Shown piece after piece: positions 7,118 through 10,701 of a DNA stretch of 10,701 nt (position 1 is its first letter; the number at the start of each line of letters is the position of its first letter). The position numbers and the translations under genes are program-made. Below the pieces are notes generated by a model that saw only the letters and a list, made by a program, of their open reading frames with translations, was not told the DNA's origin and did not search any database. Source of the DNA: an uncultured Blautia sp. (GTDB taxonomy: Bacteria; Bacillota; Clostridia; Lachnospirales; Lachnospiraceae); the NCBI GenBank assembly GCA_902476765.1, contig CABSEJ010000114.1, positions 1-10,701 on the forward strand, in the 5' to 3' direction.

Positions 7118-7819
7118 TCAGCACCTCTTTCTTTCTATCGTTCTGTTTTCTTCTTTTAATCCGCATATCAGAGCCTGGTCTGGCAGGGGACATTTGGTAT
7201 AGCAGATACCGCAGTCATCACAGTCCATTTCCCTGATATGGAATTTTCCTTCTTCGTCTTCATAAATTGCCTGTTCCACACAGTTTTCCATACAGCTTCC
7301 GCAGCCAGTACATTTCTCTGTAATGTGGTAGGTCATAGGCTTTTTCTCTTCTCCCCCAAAGGCAAACCGCAGCCTGCGGATTCTTTCATTTGCATAGAGA
7401 TGGAAAATCTCTCCCTCTCCCCTGGCTACATGGAACAGAGCCACAACCTGGAAATTTTTCCGGTACATTTCCTTTGTGCCGGGATTTAACAGGAAAAACT
7501 CTTCCCAGATTTTTTCATTCTGCTCCTCCTCCACCCAGGCGGACATCCGCAGAGAATATCGTTCATCAATAAGAGTATTCATCACAAGCTGGGGCCTTTC
7601 CAGAAGCTGCTCATACACCGGTTTTCCTCTGGAAGTCATAAAATACAGCTCCCCGTTTGAAAGACGGTTAAAATCCAGAATCCTGGACTCCGGCTGCTCG
7701 CCGTTTACCGTAGCTGCAGGCATGAAACGGATTTTCCCTATGAGTTCAAAGGTCTTTTCCCGCACAGCCTCCTCTCCATCCCGGTTCGTAAGCCCCCATA
7801 AAATATCTTTGTCCTCCAT
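7118..7819 (-). CDS. PNPOx-fold flavoprotein fused to a 2x[4Fe-4S] ferredoxin domain (copy 2)
   Basis: The 233-residue protein has the same plan as the one at 5071-5769: PNPOx-like barrel (TVNGEQPESRILDF, SRGKPVYEQL, LNPGTKEMYRK, RGEGEIFHLY, RLRFAFGGEEK), then two ferredoxin motifs with cysteines 170, 173, 176, 180 and 200, 203, 206, 210. The interval between the two motifs is identical in both paralogues. The N-terminal barrels have diverged considerably, so they may have different substrates or form a heterodimer; PNPOx proteins are normally dimers with flavin at the interface. ATG 7819 has AGGAG six bases upstream, and that site overlaps the region of the cupin stop codon (7831-7829). The C-terminal tail after the clusters is short, polar and basic. 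The protein is probably cytoplasmic; no signal peptide is present. Confidence 0.85.
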   Translation of the reverse strand: MEDKDILWGLTNRDGEEAVREKTFELIGKIRFMPAATVNGEQPESRILDFNRLSNGELYFMTSRGKPVYEQLLERPQLVMNTLIDERYSLRMSAWVEEEQNEKIWEEFFLLNPGTKEMYRKNFQVVALFHVARGEGEIFHLYANERIRRLRFAFGGEEKKPMTYHITEKCTGCGSCMENCVEQAIYEDEEGKFHIREMDCDDCGICYTKCPLPDQALICGLKEENRTIERKRC

Positions 7820-7828
7820 ACCTTTCTC

Positions 7829-8338
7829 CTATTTACTTTCTACCTGAATGAATTTTCCGTTGATATTCTTTACAATCTTTCCTGCCTGCTCTCTTACATA
7901 TTCACTGTGCAGAAGAATAGTCATAAAGCAGTGAGGCCTTATAATTTTCTTATACACAATGGGACAGTGCTTCACTCCTGCCGGACAGTAGATACAGGTA
8001 TTTCTGGTAATGGTGTAGGGCTCTCCGTCTATGTAAAAATCAGCTTCCCCCCACTGAGCGTTTACATCATCCTCCTTGTCATTAAAGCTGGGCATAAAAA
8101 ATACCAGCTCATCTACGTCATGGACATGCTCATCCACATAGGGATTTTTGTTGGGAATCTCATAAAACCAGGACAGACTCATATTCACCTTACAGTCAGG
8201 AAATAAATCCGACGAACTGTAGGTCTGCCCCAGAGTTCTCCCTGTCTTAATATCCCCCTTGTCATCTCTCACATCATCCAGTACCGGCGGCACATAATCC
8301 GGTGAGACAATTAAATGCTCCCATTTTCGTTTCTCCAT
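7829..8338 (-). CDS. Small cupin-fold protein, first gene of the TetR-controlled operon
   Basis: This 169-residue single-domain protein has a cupin core. Cupin motif 1 is HVHDVDELVFF (H71, H73, E77), the usual metal ligands, and motif 2 is CPAGVKHCPIVY (PAG at 119-121, H124). All four canonical ligand positions (two His, Glu, His) are filled, so a bound metal is likely. Such proteins range from isomerases and dioxygenases to binding proteins, and the exact role cannot be read. The sequence has four cysteines (C49, C115, C118, C125), two of them in a CxxC beside motif 2. Start ATG 8338 follows AAAGGAGG by six bases, the best ribosome binding site in the operon. It is transcribed from the promoter at 8389-8418 and ends nine bases before the next gene. 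Confidence 0.8.
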   Translation of the reverse strand: MEKRKWEHLIVSPDYVPPVLDDVRDDKGDIKTGRTLGQTYSSSDLFPDCKVNMSLSWFYEIPNKNPYVDEHVHDVDELVFFMPSFNDKEDDVNAQWGEADFYIDGEPYTITRNTCIYCPAGVKHCPIVYKKIIRPHCFMTILLHSEYVREQAGKIVKNINGKFIQVESK

Positions 8339-8362
8339 AAAAAACCTCCTTTCAGAATAATC

Positions 8363-8376
8363 CTGAACACGTTCAG
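8363..8376. promoter_or_regulatory. TetR-type operator, promoter-proximal transcribed side
   Basis: CTGAACACGTTCAG has perfect 6-bp arms (CTGAAC/GTTCAG) around a central AC. It falls at about +7 to +20 of the predicted cupin transcript and is the exact reverse complement of the core of the site at 8396-8409. Its centre is 33 bp from that site, about three helical turns. Confidence 0.85.
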
Positions 8377-8388
8377 CCTTATATTCTC

Positions 8389-8418
8389 ATTGTAACTGAA
8401 CGTGTTCAGTTTTGTCAA
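8389..8418 (-). promoter_or_regulatory. Near-consensus sigma-A promoter of the cupin/flavoprotein/permease operon
   Basis: Minus strand: TTGACA (8418-8413), an 18-base spacer, then TACAAT (8394-8389). Transcription should start near 8382, giving a leader of about 44 bases to ATG 8338. The spacer is almost wholly occupied by an operator, so repressor and polymerase cannot bind together. The strong promoter with a blocking operator predicts tight repression and high induced expression. Confidence 0.85.
8395..8410. promoter_or_regulatory. TetR-type operator inside the promoter spacer
   Basis: ACTGAACGTGTTCAGT is a palindrome with 7-bp arms (ACTGAAC/GTTCAGT) around a central GT. It sits between the -35 and -10 boxes. 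The matching site at 8363-8376 and the TetR gene ending the same operon make it the likely repressor target. Confidence 0.87.
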
Positions 8419-8432
8419 GCAGTAATGTAATG

Positions 8433-8448
8433 TTTTATCATGATAAAA
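8433..8448. promoter_or_regulatory. 16-bp perfect AT-rich palindrome upstream of the operon promoter
   Basis: TTTTATCATGATAAAA is a perfect palindrome placed 15-30 bases upstream of the -35 box (8413-8418). It could be an UP-element-like region, a site for a second regulator, or chance in AT-rich DNA. It differs from the TetR operators. Confidence 0.35.
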
Positions 8449-8460
8449 TATCCAATGAAC

Positions 8461-8500
8461 AAAAAAATACCGCCCAGGTTCCTATAACCCGAACGGTATT
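8461..8500 (-). terminator. Intrinsic terminator of the yerC-like gene
   Basis: On the minus strand a stem AATACCG (8500-8494, closing with 8466-8472) and an inner GGTT/AACC pairing around a CCTAT-type loop are followed by seven U residues (8467-8461). It lies 34 bases after the stop of the gene at 8534-8830 and separates it from the TetR-controlled promoter. Confidence 0.8.
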
Positions 8501-8533
8501 CTTCATAGCTATGTTCTATTTTCTTCGTATATG

Positions 8534-8830
8534 CTATTCTTTTTCTTCCCCGATTCTTTCAAACACCATCTCATAGCCATCATTTCCATAATTCAGACTC
8601 CGGTTTACCCGGCTGATGGTGGCTGTGGAAGCCCCTGTTTTTTCTGAAATTTCCAGATACGTTCTCTTCTCCTTCAGCATTTTTGCAACCTCAAATCTCT
8701 GGGAGAGAGATAAAATTTCATTTACCGTGCATACATCCTCAAAAAAACGATAGCACTCTTCTCTGTTCTCTAAACTAAGGACAGCATCAAACAGGGAATC
8801 TACTGCCTCAGTATGGATTTTTTTACTCAT
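8534..8830 (-). CDS. yerC: YerC/YecD family TrpR-related DNA-binding protein
   Basis: This 98-residue protein belongs to the Trp-repressor superfamily. The block from about residue 39 to 75 (ILSLSQRFEVAKMLKEKRTYLEISEKTGASTATISRVNRSL) is the YerC/YecD helix-turn-helix, with the recognition helix STATISRVNRSL. The tail GNDGYEMVFERI is also typical. Length matches the family. The effector and targets of these proteins are poorly known; tryptophan binding should not be assumed. ATG 8830 has AAAGGAG eight bases upstream. It has its own predicted promoter (8927-8955) and terminator (8461-8500), so it is monocistronic. No link to the neighbouring operon is visible. Confidence 0.88.
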   Translation of the reverse strand: MSKKIHTEAVDSLFDAVLSLENREECYRFFEDVCTVNEILSLSQRFEVAKMLKEKRTYLEISEKTGASTATISRVNRSLNYGNDGYEMVFERIGEEKE

Positions 8831-8926
8831 ACTAATATCTCCTTTGTTTAATAAGCACCCTATGATGGGCTTTCCCCCTTTTCTGCGTTAACACTTTATC
8901 GGTTATATCTCCCATCACCTTTATAT

Positions 8927-8955
8927 ATATTAGCACAGTAAATTTTTAAAGTAAA
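8927..8955 (-). promoter_or_regulatory. Probable promoter of the yerC-like gene
   Basis: Minus strand: TTTACT (8955-8950), 17-base spacer, TAATAT (8932-8927) preceded by an extended TGC. The leader to ATG 8830 would be about 90 bases. The matches to consensus are moderate, and the surrounding AT-rich DNA offers alternatives. Confidence 0.45.
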
Positions 8956-8994
8956 GAATAGAGCTTCACTTTTCCTCAATAAAATATAAACTTT

Positions 8995-9717
8995 TTATAA
9001 ATTCTTAAACTTGTTTACATATTTTTTTAATTCTTGGACATTTCCATTGAGCACCAGCTCCTGGGGAAAACCTGTGTCCTCTATGATTTTCTCTCCATAG
9101 CAGTGATTTCCCACTAATGTGTCTGTATGGGCATCACTGTTTACCACTACCGGAACCTGGTACTCCTGACAGTATTTCAGCATGGTCCTGATATTCTCTT
9201 CTCCTCCTACACGAGTGCAGCGGGGATCAAGGGAATTGTTATTTACCTCCAGCAGCAGGCCGTGTTCCCTGGCTCCCTGGACCAGGGCCAGATAATCCAC
9301 CTCATACCTGGCGTCATCAGGATGCCCGATGATGTTAATATAGGGATTTTTCATGACTTCCAGATAGGCGTTGGTGTTTTCCTCTCTGGTTCCCGGCTTG
9401 ATACAGGGAATGTGCATACTGGCAATGGTTATATCCATGGTTTTCAGGGTTTTTTCCTCCATATCCACCCGTCCTCTGTAATCCATAATATTCAGCTCTG
9501 CTCCCAAAAGCAGCTCCACGCCATACATCTCCCGTTCCACCATCTTCAGATTTTCAAAATAAAAAAGCTGGCAGGTACCGGGCATACTCATGGAATGCTC
9601 CGTAATTCCTAAAAGCTCCAATCCTTTTTCACTGGCTGCTTTTGCCATTTCCCGCATGGTATTGTAGGCATGTCCGCTGGCTATGGTATGGGTGTGAACA
9701 TCTAAAATATATTTCAT
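8995..9717 (-). CDS. YcdX-like PHP domain phosphoesterase
   Basis: This 240-residue protein of the polymerase-and-histidinol-phosphatase (PHP) superfamily is close in length to E. coli YcdX (245). All expected metal ligands of the trinuclear zinc site are visible in order: H8 and H10 (DVHTHT), H16 (SGHAY), H41 (TEHSM), E74 (GAELN), H102 (SMHIP), H132 (GHPDD), D195 and H197 (SDAH). The spacing is near-identical to YcdX as I recall it. Phosphatase activity on a small phosphoester is likely; the physiological substrate is unknown. ATG 9717 has AAAGGAAA upstream. A promoter candidate lies at 9769-9797. It is separated from the xylulokinase by terminators and from the yerC-like gene by an AT-rich promoter region, so it probably stands alone. 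Confidence 0.88.
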   Translation of the reverse strand: MKYILDVHTHTIASGHAYNTMREMAKAASEKGLELLGITEHSMSMPGTCQLFYFENLKMVEREMYGVELLLGAELNIMDYRGRVDMEEKTLKTMDITIASMHIPCIKPGTREENTNAYLEVMKNPYINIIGHPDDARYEVDYLALVQGAREHGLLLEVNNNSLDPRCTRVGGEENIRTMLKYCQEYQVPVVVNSDAHTDTLVGNHCYGEKIIEDTGFPQELVLNGNVQELKKYVNKFKNL

Positions 9718-9768
9718 CTTATTTCCTTTCTGTTCTTGCTCTCTTGTCTTATTTAGTTCCCTTTTTAT

Positions 9769-9797
9769 ATTTTAATACCTTTTTCTTCTGAGAACAA
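9769..9797 (-). promoter_or_regulatory. Possible promoter of the PHP phosphoesterase gene
   Basis: Minus strand: TTGTTC (9797-9792), 17-base spacer, TAAAAT (9774-9769). The -10 box is good and the -35 box weak. The leader to ATG 9717 would be about 45 bases. Confidence 0.4.
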
Positions 9798-9818
9798 GTC
9801 TGCAGGAAACACTAATAA

Positions 9819-9908
9819 AGAATCCTGCTTTTCAGGATTCTCCGCCTGCGGTGGGTCGCTTTAGCGACATAACTCCTCTCCAACCCAGTGCGTTCCTGCC
9901 CGGAGGGC
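9819..9908 (-). other. Structured intergenic block with a 12-codon ORF and terminator-like hairpin
   Basis: Minus strand, in order: GCCC/GGGC hairpin (9908-9898), GGAG seven bases before an ATG (9870-9868), a 12-codon ORF reading MSLKRPTAGGES with TGA at 9834-9832, and a 9-bp perfect stem AGAATCCTG/CAGGATTCT (9841-9819) followed by TTTATT. A GTCGC/GCGAC stem (9855-9868) overlaps the ORF start. It may be a small RNA, a leader peptide unit or a dispersed structured repeat. No function is recognised. Confidence 0.4.
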
Positions 9909-9954
9909 TTTTTATTCTATAGGAAATTCAGAAGAATTTCCTATAGAATAAAAA
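9909..9954. repeat. Perfect 21-bp inverted repeat with 4-nt loop
   Basis: Arm 9909-9929 (TTTTTATTCTATAGGAAATTC is its full 21-base length, read here in two parts: TTTTTATTCTA and TAGGAAATTC) pairs without mismatch with 9934-9954 around AGAA. The outer ends are T5/A5, so a transcript in either direction ends the stem in a U tract. It may be a terminator or a palindromic repeat end. Confidence 0.75.
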
Positions 9955-9962
9955 CCGAAAAG

Positions 9963-10010
9963 GGCTGTCCGAGAAAACCCTTTTCTAACTTTCCGGGTTC
10001 TCAGACAGCC
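9963..10010. terminator. Intrinsic terminator after the xylulokinase gene
   Basis: GGCTGTCCGAGAAAACCC (9963-9980) pairs with GGGTTCTCAGACAGCC (9995-10010) with one mismatch and a bulge. The minus-strand side runs into CTTTTCGGTTTTTATT and the plus-strand side into TTTTCTCC. It starts 20 bases after the xylulokinase stop (10030). Confidence 0.8.
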
Positions 10011-10029
10011 TTTTCTCCTAAATTTTCTC

Positions 10030-10701
10030 TTAAATAATCTCCTGGAACAAATCCTTCACTGTAGGATAAATCTTTACAAATTTCTGATATCTCTCTTCAT
10101 ATTTAGCCGCCAGCTCCGGCTCCGGCTCCACGGTATCAATCACCTTTACAATCTTAGCAGCCGCCTCTTCTACAGAAGCAAACTCGCCGTTAGCCACTGC
10201 CGCCAGCATAGCGCCGCCCAGGGCCGGTCCTTCTTCAGACTCAATCACATCCACCTTAATATTCAGGATATTGGCAATCATCTTTTTCCAAAGAGGACTC
10301 TTGGCGCCGCCGCCGCAGATTTTCGTTCTCTCAATCTTAATCCCCAGGGATTTTGCCACCTCAAAGGAATCACGGATAGCAAAGGCTACACCTTCCAGAA
10401 CAGCCTGGGTCATATCTGCCCTGGTGCTGTCCATGGTAAGGCCGATAAAGGTTCCTCTGGCATTAGGATTATTGTGAGGAGAACGCTCTCCCATTAAATA
10501 AGGCAGGAAGAACACATTGTTCTCACCCAGCTTTTCAATCTTGGCCTGCTCTCCTGCATAGTCCTTTGTGCCGATAATCTCGTCCATCCACCATTTATTA
10601 CAGGAAGCTGCGCTTAACATACAGCCCATTAAATGATAATGGCCGTCTGCATGAGCGAAGGCATGAAGGGCATTGTTAGGGTCCACCCCAAAGTCTTTGC
10701 T
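10030..10701 (-). CDS. xylB: Xylulokinase (FGGY carbohydrate kinase), C-terminal part, cut by window edge
   Basis: The frame is open to the last base of the window, giving the C-terminal 223 residues of an FGGY kinase of about 500. Signature segments are FFLPYLMGERSPHNNPNARGTF, the FGGY C-terminal signature near ICGGGAKSPLWKKMIANILNIKV, and GPALGGAMLAA, which closes the ATP site. These favour xylulokinase (ATP + D-xylulose to D-xylulose 5-phosphate) over glycerol kinase or gluconokinase. The catalytic aspartate region and the sugar-binding N-terminal domain lie outside the window. A GTG at 10686 is internal, not the start. A strong terminator follows. Partners in pentose use would be expected to the right, beyond the window. 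Confidence 0.88.
   Translation of the reverse strand, partial: SKDFGVDPNNALHAFAHADGHYHLMGCMLSAASCNKWWMDEIIGTKDYAGEQAKIEKLGENNVFFLPYLMGERSPHNNPNARGTFIGLTMDSTRADMTQAVLEGVAFAIRDSFEVAKSLGIKIERTKICGGGAKSPLWKKMIANILNIKVDVIESEEGPALGGAMLAAVANGEFASVEEAAAKIVKVIDTVEPEPELAAKYEERYQKFVKIYPTVKDLFQEII

Noticed and set aside
9127..9612. 161-codon plus-strand frame antisense to the PHP gene
   Set aside because: The minus-strand PHP protein has all its metal ligands; the antisense frame shows no motif.
10684..10686. GTG at 10686 as the xylulokinase start
   Set aside because: The frame stays open to the window edge, and the sequence is the middle of an FGGY kinase, so the true start lies outside.

Overview
The window looks like chromosome of a gut-type member of the Lachnospiraceae (Clostridia, Firmicutes). 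This rests on strong AGGAGG-type ribosome binding sites, moderate GC, an APC permease, a YerC-type Trp-repressor relative, a xylulokinase and long bidirectional terminators. It is an inference from style; no rRNA or other marker gene is present to fix the species.

Left part (1-2800): degraded or accessory DNA. Positions 1-497 hold no convincing gene, only hairpins, a possible dispersed repeat and a doubtful 46-codon ORF. Then, on the minus strand, comes an AlbA_2/GHKL-like ATP-binding transcriptional regulator broken into two ORFs by a frameshift near 1097. It has a good promoter and a repeated operator-like element upstream. Next is a LysR regulator (1955-2785, minus) that has lost the first part of its DNA-binding domain. 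It abuts the damaged 5' end of a divergent, plus-strand LigM/GcvT-like methyltransferase (demethylase) gene ending at 4138. The junction looks like a deletion of the divergent promoter region.

Central part (4189-8450): a compact minus-strand operon. From the promoter the order is small cupin protein (8338-7829), PNPOx-fold flavoprotein fused to a two-cluster ferredoxin domain (7819-7118), APC permease (7116-5782), a second PNPOx-ferredoxin fusion (5769-5071), then a TetR repressor (4978-4316). The promoter is near-consensus (TTGACA, 18-bp spacer, TACAAT). One CTGAACRYGTTCAG operator fills the spacer and a second lies just after the predicted start of transcription, 33 bp away centre to centre. 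The natural reading is an inducible import-and-reduction system under its own TetR. Its substrate cannot be read from the sequence. This is the best candidate in the window for an undescribed system.

Right part (8461-10701): ordinary housekeeping genes, all on the minus strand: yerC-like regulator with its own terminator, YcdX-type PHP phosphoesterase, and the C-terminal 223 residues of a xylulokinase running off the window edge. Between the last two, 9819-9954 is a highly structured intergenic block with a perfect 21-bp inverted repeat and a 12-codon ORF with a ribosome binding site.
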